Origin: DATHWB01 sp035460965
GTDB lineage: Bacteria > Actinomycetota > Acidimicrobiia > Spongiisociales > ZC4RG35
Assembly (NCBI GenBank): GCA_035460965.1
Contig: DATHWB010000082.1
Span: forward strand, 1-12,059
Direction of reading: 5' to 3'
DNA length: 12,059 nucleotides
Shown piece after piece: positions 1-5,935 of this stretch. Within the stretch, counting starts at the first letter, position 1. The number at the start of each line of letters is the position of its first letter. Position numbers and translations under genes: made by a program. The notes below the pieces were generated by a model. That model worked only from the letters and a program-made list of their open reading frames with translations. It was not told the origin of the DNA and ran no database searches.

Positions 1-380
1 TCGGCGGACGGGCCGTCCCGTGGCACCGCACCACCGCCGAATTCGTGGCGGACATCGACCGGGTGCTCCGGGCGGACGGCGTGTACACCGCCAACGTCAT
101 CGACGGCCCCGAGTTGCGTTTCGTTCGAGCGATGGCTCTCACGTTGCGCGGGCAGTGGGAGCACGTCGCCGTGATCGGCGCCGCCGAACGCTTCGAGACC
201 GGAGGGAACCTCGTCGTGGCTGCGTCGCACCTGCCGTTCGACCGGGATGAACTCACCGCCGCCGCCCGGGCGTACGACGTCGAAGTGCAGATCCTGCTCG
301 GCACCGACCTCGAGCAGTTCATCGCCGATGCCCGGCCGCTGACCGACGATCGAGCGCCGGTGGACCAGCTCCTCGGCTGA
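1..380 (+). CDS. Spermidine synthase-like protein, C-terminal part (5' truncated by window edge)
   Basis: The reading frame is open from base 3 and ends at a TGA at 378-380, giving about 125 residues of a longer protein. The fragment starts GGRAVPWHRTTAEFV, followed by a stretch reading DGVYTANVIDGPELRFVRA, then GNLVVAAS, and ends LTDDRAPVDQLLG. This order is typical of the C-terminal half of spermidine-synthase-like methyltransferase-fold proteins, often fused to an MFS-type membrane domain in Actinobacteria; the terminal TDD-APVD-LL motif is characteristic. Known members transfer an aminopropyl group from decarboxylated SAM, but many actinobacterial homologues have no proven substrate, and the SAM-binding N-terminal half lies outside the window. 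The next gene starts 25 nt downstream with its own promoter-like hexamer, so it need not be co-transcribed. The family is fairly sure; the activity is not. Confidence 0.8.
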   Translation, partial: GGRAVPWHRTTAEFVADIDRVLRADGVYTANVIDGPELRFVRAMALTLRGQWEHVAVIGAAERFETGGNLVVAASHLPFDRDELTAAARAYDVEVQILLGTDLEQFIADARPLTDDRAPVDQLLG

Positions 381-393
381 ACGCCCGGCCGGG

Positions 394-399
394 TAGGTT
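394..399 (+). promoter_or_regulatory. Candidate -10 box (TAGGTT) for leaderless HD-GYP/LuxR gene
   Basis: TAGGTT fits the actinobacterial -10 consensus TANNNT and ends 6 nt before the ATG at 406. There is no purine-rich SD between them. Initiation about 7 nt downstream would place the 5' end at the start codon, so a leaderless mRNA is inferred. No convincing -35 box is seen. Confidence 0.45.
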
Positions 400-405
400 C
401 GGGTC

Positions 406-1926
406 ATGCCGTCGACCGACCTCAGGCTCGCCGAGCTGTTGTCCTCGCTGTCCCTCGCCAGTGATCTCGGGTTGGGTCAGCCGCTCGGCCACGGGCTCCG
501 CACCTGCCTGTTGGCCGTGCAGCTCGCCACCGAGATGGGGGCGGATCCGTCGGTCATCCGGTCCGTACACCATGTGGCGCTGCTCCGCTTCCTGGGCTGC
601 ACGACCGATGCCAGCGAGACGGCAAGAATGGCAGGCGGTGACGACCTGGCGTTCAACCGCACGTTGGGACCCACGCTCCACGGGGGCGGCCTCGAGGCGA
701 TGCGGGCGTTGGTCGCTGCGGTCGGACCCGGCGAGGGGCCGGTGCGGCGGATCCGCATGCTCGGTGCCGCCATGCTCGATCCAGGGGCTGTTGCAGAGAG
801 CCTTGCCATGCACTGCGAGGTGGCCGGGATGTTGGCGCGCCGACTCGGACTCGAAGAGTCGGTCGTTCGCTCCCTGGAGCATGCCTACGAACGCTGGGAC
901 GGCAAGGGCCTGCCCGATCGAATGGCAGGATCGGACGTCCCGATCGAGATCCGAATCGCCGGGGTCGCTCGCGACATCGACCTGGCGACACGAGCCGGAG
1001 TCGACGTCTCAGCCCTCCTCACGGCCAGACGCGGCAAGGGTTACGACCCGGCGGTGGTCGACGCCGCGCTGAGCCTCGATCCGACCGGCATCGACGCCGA
1101 CCTCGACGCCGTCCTCGACGCCGAACCACGCCCGGTGACCGTGGTCGCAGACCTCGACGAGGCATTGACGGTCCTCGCCGACTTCATCGACCTCAAGTCG
1201 CACTGGACGCGCGGGCATTCACGACGGGTGGCGGAACTCGCGGCGAAGGCCGGTGCCGAGGCAGGACTGGCCGCGGCCGACGTGACGACGCTGGGACGGG
1301 CGGCGCTCGTCCACGATGTCGGTCGCATCGGCGTCGAGAGTGGGGTGTGGGACCGGCCGGGGCCGCTCGCTGCCGACGATTGGGAGAAGGTCCGCCTGCA
1401 CACGTACCTGACCCAACGGATCCTCGCCCGATGCCCCCAGCTCGCCTCACTGGAGCCGTTGGCATCCAGCCACCACGAGCGCCTCGACGGCGGTGGCTAT
1501 CACCGCAACGTGTCCGGAGCTGCGATCCCACCGGCCGGTCGGATCCTCGCCGCTGCCGACGTCCTCGCCGCCCTCATGGCCGATCGGCCTCACCGCCCGG
1601 CGATGTCACTCACCGAAGCCATCGCTGTGCTGGCATCGGAGGTCGAGTCGGGTCGACTAGACCGGGCGGCGGTGTCGTGTGTCGTGGCTGCCGCCGGAGG
1701 AGACACGACTCCGTTGAAACATGCCCTCCCTGCCGGCCTTTCCGAGCGCGAGGTGGAGGTGCTGAAGCTGATCGCCGGCGGACGAACCAATCGGCAGATG
1801 GCGGATGTCCTCTACATCTCTCCGAAGACGGTCGGCCGCCACGTCGAGAACATCTACGCCAAGATCGGCGTCTCGACCCGGGCCGGGGCGACGGTCTTCG
1901 CTATGGAGCACCGGCTGATCGGCTGA
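406..1926 (+). CDS. Tandem HD-GYP domain protein with C-terminal LuxR-type HTH (regulator)
   Basis: The protein has 506 residues. An N-terminal degenerate HD-GYP-like domain spans about 20-200: it has LGHGLR near 27-31 and YERWDGKGLP at 161-170, but the place of the HD pair reads RFLGC (61-65). A second, better conserved HD domain spans about 250-430, with H271, the HD pair at 303-304 (LVHDVGRIGV), a HHE at 356-358, DGGGYH at 361-366 and D385 in the AAADV segment. The canonical GYP is GYH here. A LuxR/NarL helix-turn-helix follows at about 443-503 (LSEREVEVLKLIAGG, then SPKTVGRHVENIYAKIGVSTRA). HD-GYP domains hydrolyse cyclic di-GMP or related phospho-substrates and LuxR domains bind DNA, so this is probably a one-component regulator sensing or degrading a small phospho-ligand. 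No receiver or membrane segment is visible. The ATG at 406 is favoured by the -10-like hexamer 6 nt upstream. Confidence 0.85.
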   Translation: MPSTDLRLAELLSSLSLASDLGLGQPLGHGLRTCLLAVQLATEMGADPSVIRSVHHVALLRFLGCTTDASETARMAGGDDLAFNRTLGPTLHGGGLEAMRALVAAVGPGEGPVRRIRMLGAAMLDPGAVAESLAMHCEVAGMLARRLGLEESVVRSLEHAYERWDGKGLPDRMAGSDVPIEIRIAGVARDIDLATRAGVDVSALLTARRGKGYDPAVVDAALSLDPTGIDADLDAVLDAEPRPVTVVADLDEALTVLADFIDLKSHWTRGHSRRVAELAAKAGAEAGLAAADVTTLGRAALVHDVGRIGVESGVWDRPGPLAADDWEKVRLHTYLTQRILARCPQLASLEPLASSHHERLDGGGYHRNVSGAAIPPAGRILAAADVLAALMADRPHRPAMSLTEAIAVLASEVESGRLDRAAVSCVVAAAGGDTTPLKHALPAGLSEREVEVLKLIAGGRTNRQMADVLYISPKTVGRHVENIYAKIGVSTRAGATVFAMEHRLIG

Positions 1927-1945
1927 GAATGGGGTGTTCACCCGA

Positions 1946-1969
1946 TGCGGGATCCGCTCGGATCCCGCA
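1946..1969 (+). terminator. Perfect hairpin between HD-GYP/LuxR gene and permease
   Basis: Bases 1946-1955 (TGCGGGATCC) pair perfectly with 1960-1969 (GGATCCCGCA) around a 4-nt GCTC loop. It lies 20 nt after the stop of the regulator gene and 29 nt before the permease start. No T-tract follows, so it may be an actinobacterial-type terminator, an attenuator or an operator. It contains the in-frame ATG that would otherwise extend the permease, which argues against that start. Confidence 0.5.
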
Positions 1970-1986
1970 CAGTCGTGTCACAGGAC

Positions 1987-1993
1987 GAGGAGG
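1987..1993 (+). promoter_or_regulatory. Strong Shine-Dalgarno (GAGGAGG) that sets the permease start
   Basis: GAGGAGG lies 5 nt before the GTG at 1999. It is the strongest ribosome binding site in this intergenic region and fixes the start at GTG 1999 rather than at an upstream in-frame codon within the hairpin. Confidence 0.75.
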
Positions 1994-1998
1994 TTCCA

Positions 1999-2919
1999 GT
2001 GACGACCAACACTCCCGGTGTCTCGACGATGGCGGCGTTCACCGCGGCCGTGCTGATAGGCGGAGGCAACTTCGTCGCGGTCCGGTTCAGCAATCGGGAA
2101 CTGGAGCCGTTCTGGGGCGCCGGCCTGCGCTTCTCCCTGGCAGCCGTGCTGTTCGTCACGGTCGCCGTGGCGTTGCGGCTCCGCCCGCCCAGGGGGAGGG
2201 ACCTGGCGCTGACGGCCACGTACGGAATCTTCTCGTTCACGCTGAGCTACGCCCTGATGTACTGGGCGCTGGTCCGTGTCACGGCCGGGTCGACCGCCGT
2301 GGTCCTGGCGGCCGTCCCGCTCATCGCTCCGATCCTGGCGTCCATCCAGCGGCTGGAGGCGATCAAGCCTCGGGCGATCGTCGGTGCGGTCGTCGCCATC
2401 GGAGGCATCGTCTGGATGTCGACCGGACCGGAGGGTTTGGTCATCCCCCTCGATGGCCTCGTCGCCGCCCTCCTGGCGGCGGGCACGATCGGACAGAGCG
2501 TCATCCTGGGAAAGCGCGTGTCGGGGCATCACCCGGTGATGACCAACGCGGTGGGACTGTCGGTCGGTGCCCCCGCCCTCCTCGCCCTCTCCCTGGCCGC
2601 AGGCGAGACGTGGGCATTGCCCCAGCAGACGGCAGTCGTCTGGTCGGTGACCTACCTCGTCCTCCTCGGTTCCGGTGGACTGTTCGTCCTGCTCCTGCTC
2701 GTGATGAGGAAGTGGACGGTCTCGGCCACCGCCTACGCCTTCGTGCTCTTCCCGGTCGTGACGATGCTGGTCGAGTCGTGGCTGGCCGACGAACCGCTCA
2801 CACTGCGCGGACTCACGGGTGCGTTGGTGGTGATGGCTGCAGCCTGGTTCGGGGCCCTCGCACCGAGCGGGTCGGATCGGCGGCGTCGCCGGTCCGCCGA
2901 GCCCCTCACGACCGGCTGA
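1999..2919 (+). CDS. EamA/DMT-superfamily permease
   Basis: From the GTG at 1999 the protein has 306 residues, typical for the drug/metabolite transporter superfamily. The sequence shows about ten hydrophobic segments in two EamA-like repeats. The first repeat begins near residue 12 and carries the usual GGNFVAVRFSN and ELEPFWGAGLRF segments. The second starts near the stretch DGLVAALLAAGTIGQSVIL. The C-terminus is a basic tail rich in arginine (RRRRRSAEP), expected on the cytoplasmic side. Family members export or import amino acids, nucleosides or other small metabolites; nothing here identifies the substrate. The gene is preceded by a hairpin and its own SD. It is convergent with the acyl-CoA dehydrogenase gene, with only 3 nt between the two stop codons. 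Confidence 0.88.
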   Translation: MTTNTPGVSTMAAFTAAVLIGGGNFVAVRFSNRELEPFWGAGLRFSLAAVLFVTVAVALRLRPPRGRDLALTATYGIFSFTLSYALMYWALVRVTAGSTAVVLAAVPLIAPILASIQRLEAIKPRAIVGAVVAIGGIVWMSTGPEGLVIPLDGLVAALLAAGTIGQSVILGKRVSGHHPVMTNAVGLSVGAPALLALSLAAGETWALPQQTAVVWSVTYLVLLGSGGLFVLLLLVMRKWTVSATAYAFVLFPVVTMLVESWLADEPLTLRGLTGALVVMAAAWFGALAPSGSDRRRRRSAEPLTTG

Positions 2920-2922
2920 GCG

Positions 2923-4071
2923 TCACATCCAGTAGCCGTCCATTCGGGCCAGGACCTGGAGCATCGTCTCGTCCGAGCCGGCACCGATCGCCTGGAGCCG
3001 AGTGTCACGCAAGTAGCGAGCCGTCCACGTCTCCTCGATGTACCCGATGCCGCCGTGGAACTGCAGACACCAGTCGGCGACCTCCCGGCTCAGCCGACCC
3101 GACTTCCACTTGGAGATCGTGGCCATCCGGGTGACGTCCTCCCCTCGGGCGTGGGCGGCGGCGATCACGTAGTTGTACTGCTGGAACATGTCGACCTCGG
3201 CGGCGAGCTCCGACAGCCTGTACTGGAGGTACTGGTTCTTCATGAGCGGCTTGCCGAAGACGACGCGCTCGCGCAAGTAGTCACGGGTGCGGGAGAGGGC
3301 ACGCTCCATCGCCGCCCCGATCGAATAGGTCGACCACATGCGCTCGATCACGAACTGGTTCATCTGCTGCTGGAAACCCTGTCCCTCGACGCCGATCACG
3401 TTCGAGACGGGAACCCGCATGTCGTTGAACGACAGGAGTCCGGTGTCCGAGGCACGCATGCCGAGCTTGTCGAGTTTGCGGGACACCTCGAACCCCGGTG
3501 CGTCGGTCGGCACCACGATCTGACTCATCCCGTTGTATCCGCCCTCGTCGGAGGTGCGGGCGAGCAAGCAGAGCCAGTCCGCCTGCAGGGAGTTGGTGAT
3601 GTACATCTTCGATCCGTTGATGACGTACTCGTCCCCGTCGCGAACGGCACGGGTGCGGATGGCGGAGACGTCGGACCCGGCGTCGGGTTCGGTGACCGCG
3701 ATCGACGTGACCATCTGTCCGCGGATCGCCGGCGCGAGGTACTTCTCCCGTAGCTCGTCCGAGCCGAACCGATGCAACGAGTAGGTCGCCATGTCGGTCT
3801 GGACGCCGACGGCCATACCGATGGCCCCGAGATCGGCGCGCCCGAGCTCCTCGGCGAGGATCACCTTGAAGAAGTGGTCCTCCCCCATCCCGCCCCAGCG
3901 GGGGTCGTACTCGATGCCGAGGAAGCCGAGCTCGCCCATCCGGACGAACACGTCGTGAAGAGGCATCATGCCCGCCTCTTCCCATTCGTCCGCGCGAGGG
4001 TTGATCTCGGCTTCGACGTAGTCGCGCACCAGTTTGCGGAACTGCCGGTGCTCGTCGGTCCACTGCATCAC
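2923..4071 (-). CDS. Acyl-CoA dehydrogenase family protein (IVD/LCAD-type catalytic base position)
   Basis: The 382-residue protein has the usual FAD-dependent acyl-CoA dehydrogenase layout. The N-terminal helical domain is followed by the beta-domain motif AVTEPDAGSDVS at 125-136 and NGSKMYITN at 152-160. The C-terminal helical domain has RERVVFGKPL at 267-276, QFHGGIGYIEE at 337-347 and RDTRLQAIGAGSDE near the end. The position that holds the catalytic Glu in medium- and short-chain enzymes (YEGT motif) is Ala364 (IGAGS). The alternative base on helix G used by isovaleryl- and long-chain-type enzymes is present as E243 (VIERMW). Such enzymes oxidise acyl-CoA to enoyl-CoA and pass electrons to ETF; the chain preference cannot be read here. 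The start is GTG 4071 or ATG 4068, with GAGGAG upstream. The neighbours do not form an obvious beta-oxidation operon. Confidence 0.9.
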   Translation of the reverse strand: MMQWTDEHRQFRKLVRDYVEAEINPRADEWEEAGMMPLHDVFVRMGELGFLGIEYDPRWGGMGEDHFFKVILAEELGRADLGAIGMAVGVQTDMATYSLHRFGSDELREKYLAPAIRGQMVTSIAVTEPDAGSDVSAIRTRAVRDGDEYVINGSKMYITNSLQADWLCLLARTSDEGGYNGMSQIVVPTDAPGFEVSRKLDKLGMRASDTGLLSFNDMRVPVSNVIGVEGQGFQQQMNQFVIERMWSTYSIGAAMERALSRTRDYLRERVVFGKPLMKNQYLQYRLSELAAEVDMFQQYNYVIAAAHARGEDVTRMATISKWKSGRLSREVADWCLQFHGGIGYIEETWTARYLRDTRLQAIGAGSDETMLQVLARMDGYWM

Positions 4072-4118
4072 TCTCGACTCCTCATGGCCGCCAGGAACTC
4101 ACGAAGCTCGCCGCCGCC

Positions 4119-4124
4119 ACCTTA
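4119..4124 (-). promoter_or_regulatory. Candidate -10 box (TAAGGT) for the acyl-CoA dehydrogenase gene
   Basis: On the minus strand TAAGGT, preceded by TG, fits TANNNT and lies 47 nt before the gene start. No clear -35 is seen. The left arm of the large palindrome begins about 30 nt upstream, where an activator or repressor site would be expected. Confidence 0.3.
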
Positions 4125-4153
4125 CAGACACCCCGTTCTGGAAGTGCACGAAA

Positions 4154-4279
4154 CGCAAACCCTGGGTTCAGGGCCACCTATACGGTGGATATCGCGCCGC
4201 AGTTCGAGGCGACCTCTGACGTCGGGATGAACCGGTGCGCCAAAACCACCGTACAGGTGGTGTGGAACCCAGGGTTGCG
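4154..4279. repeat. 126-bp imperfect palindrome with two nested palindromic motifs per arm
   Basis: The left arm 4154-4188 and the reverse complement of 4246-4279 match at 29 of 34 aligned bases with one 1-nt gap. Homology continues weakly inward (11 of 17 positions) and closes with a CGAC/GTCG stem (4210-4213 with 4221-4224). Each arm holds two smaller palindromes: AACCCTGGGTT (4158-4168; copy at 4266-4276) and CCACC-N5-GGTGG (4174-4188; copy at 4246-4260). It starts 2 nt past the stop of the NYN-LOTUS gene and ends 82 nt before the acyl-CoA dehydrogenase start. It could be a transcription terminator, a paired operator, or a REP/MITE-like extragenic palindrome. No clear target-site duplication is seen. 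This element accounts for most of the 210-nt gap. Confidence 0.8.
4242..4261 (-). terminator. Possible intrinsic terminator of the NYN-LOTUS gene inside the palindrome
   Basis: Read on the minus strand, ACCACC-TGTAC-GGTGGT forms a 6-bp stem with a 5-nt loop followed by TTT. It lies about 20 nt after the NYN-LOTUS stop. The stem is short and the T-run brief, so this is only a candidate. Confidence 0.35.
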
Positions 4280-4281
4280 GA

Positions 4282-5127
4282 TCAGAGGGTGGCGTGGATG
4301 AGGTAGTCGTTGGCGGAGTCGTCCCACGTGAGCTCGACGAGGCCGCGTGCCTGGGCCGCCTTGCAGAACTGGAGGAAGCCTCCGAAACCGAACTGCTTCT
4401 CCGAGAAGCCTGGCGACGCCTTGCGAACCTGGTTCTTCAAACCCGACAGCTGCGGGGAACCGTTCTTCTCCTCGATCGACTTCACCACCCGGACGAGCAA
4501 CTCGAACGCTTCGGCCTCGTCCGGATTCGACGCCAGCGACACGACCGGGTCCCCGGCTGCTGGGCCTTCGGACAGCGCGATCACGTGCTTCGACTCGAGG
4601 TGCCGGAGCAACTCGCCGAACGCCCTGAACCCGTAGTCCGCCTCGCTGAAGGTGGGATCCTTGCGAATGAGCGCCCGCTTCAACGACGACGCCAGCACCG
4701 CATCGCCGGAAGACCGGGAGAGACCGCTCACCGTCGTGGCGATCAGCCGCTGTATCTCGTCCTGATCCCCTGAGCGCTCCTCCTCGACAGGCGCCGGCTC
4801 CGACTTCGCAGGACCTGAGCCGACGTCCCGCAACTCCACGCCCTCCAGGTTCTCATAGAAGAGGAACTCGTCGCAGGCAGGCGGCAGCAGCTTCGAGGTC
4901 GACGCCTTGATGCCGACTCCGATCACTCGCTTGTTGAGCTCGCGCAGCTTGTACACGAGCGGCGTGAAGTCCGAGTCTCCGGTGCAGATCACGAACGTCG
5001 TGAGGTACTCACGCTCGAAGGCCACCTCGAGCGCGTCCACGGCCATCTTGATGTCGGCGGCGTTCTTCCTCACCGCCCCCATCCGCTGCGGGATCTCGAC
5101 CAGTTCGACGTGGTTGCGGGTCAGCAT
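4282..5127 (-). CDS. Downstream open frame of the interrupted NYN-LOTUS gene (possible reinitiation product)
   Basis: This 281-residue frame begins at M64 of the full gene, MLTRNHVELVEIPQRMG. A GAGGA lies 7 nt before the ATG, so internal initiation is conceivable. The product would keep D88, D94, D114 and D116 plus both LOTUS modules. It would lose the first beta-strand with D14 and N17 and therefore probably most nuclease activity, perhaps leaving an RNA-binding protein. The frame is a true coding frame, shown by its clear NYN and LOTUS motifs, but whether it is translated alone is unknown. A gene caller that starts at the first ATG after the TAG would report only this part. Confidence 0.5.
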   Translation of the reverse strand: MLTRNHVELVEIPQRMGAVRKNAADIKMAVDALEVAFEREYLTTFVICTGDSDFTPLVYKLRELNKRVIGVGIKASTSKLLPPACDEFLFYENLEGVELRDVGSGPAKSEPAPVEEERSGDQDEIQRLIATTVSGLSRSSGDAVLASSLKRALIRKDPTFSEADYGFRAFGELLRHLESKHVIALSEGPAAGDPVVSLASNPDEAEAFELLVRVVKSIEEKNGSPQLSGLKNQVRKASPGFSEKQFGFGGFLQFCKAAQARGLVELTWDDSANDYLIHATL

Positions 5128-5316
5128 CCGTCGGTCCTCGTCGAAGTACGCCCAGTCGGCGTACGCCTACCGAGAGACCACCCGGCCTCGCTCGGCGAGG
5201 GCGTCGGCGATCGGCTTGAAGTCGAAGGCGAGGCCCCCGAGGGCTTCCCGGGCTCCGATCGCCAGGTTCTCGTAGTCCAGGAACAGTGCGATTCGTTCTT
5301 CGTCAGGTGATGCCAT
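4282..5316 (-). pseudogene. NYN (LabA-like PIN) + two LOTUS/OST-HTH domain protein, interrupted by in-frame TAG at codon 50
   Basis: Reading from ATG 5316, codons 1-49 and 51-344 are in the same frame and together make one continuous NYN-domain protein. The only break is a TAG at 5167-5169 in the segment VVSR-stop-AYADWAYFDED. The NYN domain (about 8-160) carries FLDYENL (D14, N17), NAADIKMAVD (D88, D94) and TGDSDF (D114, D116), the acidic residues expected for this metal-dependent RNase fold. Two LOTUS/OST-HTH-like modules follow at about 186-262 and 267-344, ending FGFGGFLQFCKAAQARGLVEL. NYN-LOTUS proteins are inferred to bind or cleave RNA. The promoter, start and downstream codons look intact, so the stop is recent, a sequencing error, or read through. 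UAG is an ordinary terminator of two other genes here (DUF302 and the MatB-like ligase), which argues against general reassignment. The gene is divergent from an ECF sigma gene. Confidence 0.75.
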
Positions 5317-5324
5317 CCCGGCCG

Positions 5325-5330
5325 AGGCTA
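5325..5330 (-). promoter_or_regulatory. Candidate -10 box (TAGCCT) for leaderless NYN-LOTUS gene
   Basis: On the minus strand TAGCCT matches TANNNT and ends 8 nt before the ATG at 5316. No SD is present. This supports both the start at 5316 and the idea that the interrupted gene still has a working promoter. No clear -35 is seen. Confidence 0.45.
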
Positions 5331-5334
5331 CCCC

Positions 5335-5350
5335 CCACGGGGAACCGTGG
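5335..5350. repeat. Perfect 6-bp inverted repeat in the divergent NYN/sigma promoter region
   Basis: CCACGG (5335-5340) and CCGTGG (5345-5350) flank GGAA. The repeat lies just upstream of the candidate -10 of the NYN gene and overlaps the candidate ECF -35 of the sigma gene. A regulator bound here could affect both genes. The size is near what chance gives in GC-rich DNA, so this is a weak operator candidate. Confidence 0.35.
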
Positions 5351-5366
5351 CGCATCGCGAGGCGTC
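5341..5366 (+). promoter_or_regulatory. Candidate ECF-type autoregulatory promoter (GGAACC-N16-CGTC)
   Basis: GGAACC at 5341-5346 and CGTC at 5363-5366 are separated by 16 nt, the classic -35/-10 architecture recognised by many group-IV (ECF) sigma factors. CGTC ends 8 nt before the ATG of the sigma gene, so the transcript would be leaderless or nearly so. ECF genes are commonly autoregulated, which makes this placement meaningful. The match was judged by eye. Confidence 0.5.
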
Positions 5367-5374
5367 GGACCGCC

Positions 5375-5935
5375 ATGGGATATGCCCGCCCTCTCGATGA
5401 CACCGCCCGCTCGCGGTTCGAATCCCTGGCCGCCGAGGTGTACGAACCGGTGCAGCGGTACGTCCGCCGTAGGGTCGATGCCGACGCCGTCGACGACGTC
5501 GTGGCCGACACGATGATGACACTGTGGCGCCGCCTCGACTCCGTCCCGCCCAACGCCCGGCTGCCCTGGGCGTACGGGGTGGCCCGCCGCCACGTCGCCA
5601 ACCACCGCCGGGCGGCCGGCCGCCACCTCCGTCTCGTCCGCAGAGCGGAGACGGAACCTCGGCCGGCCACGGTCGACGAGGGACCCCTCGACCCCGAACT
5701 CCACACCGCCCTGGACGCTCTCCCCGATTCGGATCGCGAGCTCCTTCGGCTGTGGGCCTGGGAGGGGCTCGAAGCCGCCGAGATCGGGGTGGCCCTCGGT
5801 CTGACCCCGAACGCCGTCTCGATCAGGCTGCACAGAGCCAAGAAGAAGCTCGGCGAGAATCTCGAGATCGCGCGAAAGAACGAGACGTCCTCCGGACACT
5901 CACACCGTGAAAGCAGCAAGGAGGAAAGGTCATGA
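5375..5935 (+). CDS. ECF-family RNA polymerase sigma factor
   Basis: The 186-residue protein has the two-domain layout of ECF sigma factors. Region 2 is at about 14-80: FESLAAEVYEPVQRYVRRR, then DAVDDVVADTMMTLWRRL, then LPWAYGVARRHVANHRR, the core-binding and -10-reading part. Region 4 is at about 112-162: ALDALPDSDRELLRLWAWEG, then AAEIGVALGLTPNAVSIRLHRAKKKL, the -35-binding HTH. A hydrophilic tail of about 25 residues follows. It directs RNA polymerase to a specific regulon. Its stop overlaps the start of the next gene (ATGA), so the two are translationally coupled, and that membrane protein is the likely partner. ATG 5375 is chosen because region 2 starts soon after it and an ECF-like promoter ends 8 nt before it. 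The gene is divergent from the NYN-LOTUS gene with 58 nt between starts. Confidence 0.9.
   Translation: MGYARPLDDTARSRFESLAAEVYEPVQRYVRRRVDADAVDDVVADTMMTLWRRLDSVPPNARLPWAYGVARRHVANHRRAAGRHLRLVRRAETEPRPATVDEGPLDPELHTALDALPDSDRELLRLWAWEGLEAAEIGVALGLTPNAVSIRLHRAKKKLGENLEIARKNETSSGHSHRESSKEERS
5918..5924 (+). promoter_or_regulatory. Strong Shine-Dalgarno (AAGGAGG) inside the sigma gene for the coupled membrane protein
   Basis: AAGGAGG lies 7 nt before the ATG at 5932, within the last codons of the sigma gene. Together with the ATGA overlap it fixes this start and suggests the partner is made at a rate similar to or above that of the sigma factor. Confidence 0.75.

Noticed and set aside
1945..1998. 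Upstream in-frame start for the permease
   Set aside because: It lies in the hairpin and lacks an SD, while GTG 1999 has GAGGAGG at 5 nt and gives the normal family N-terminus.
1347..3134. 595-codon plus-strand open frame
   Set aside because: It overlaps the HD-GYP/LuxR and permease genes in another frame, is extremely rich in Arg, Pro and Gly, and shows no motif; it is a GC-driven shadow.
4154..4279. Insertion sequence or complete MITE with target duplication
   Set aside because: No transposase and no clear flanking direct repeat were found; it is kept only as an unclassified palindrome.
5167..5169. UAG reassigned to an amino acid genome-wide
   Set aside because: The DUF302 and MatB-like genes in the same window end naturally in TAG at the expected family lengths.
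5170..5919. Single 250-residue minus-strand protein ending at the TAG
   Set aside because: Only its last 49 codons (from ATG 5316) are NYN sequence; the upstream part is antisense to the sigma gene and has no motif.
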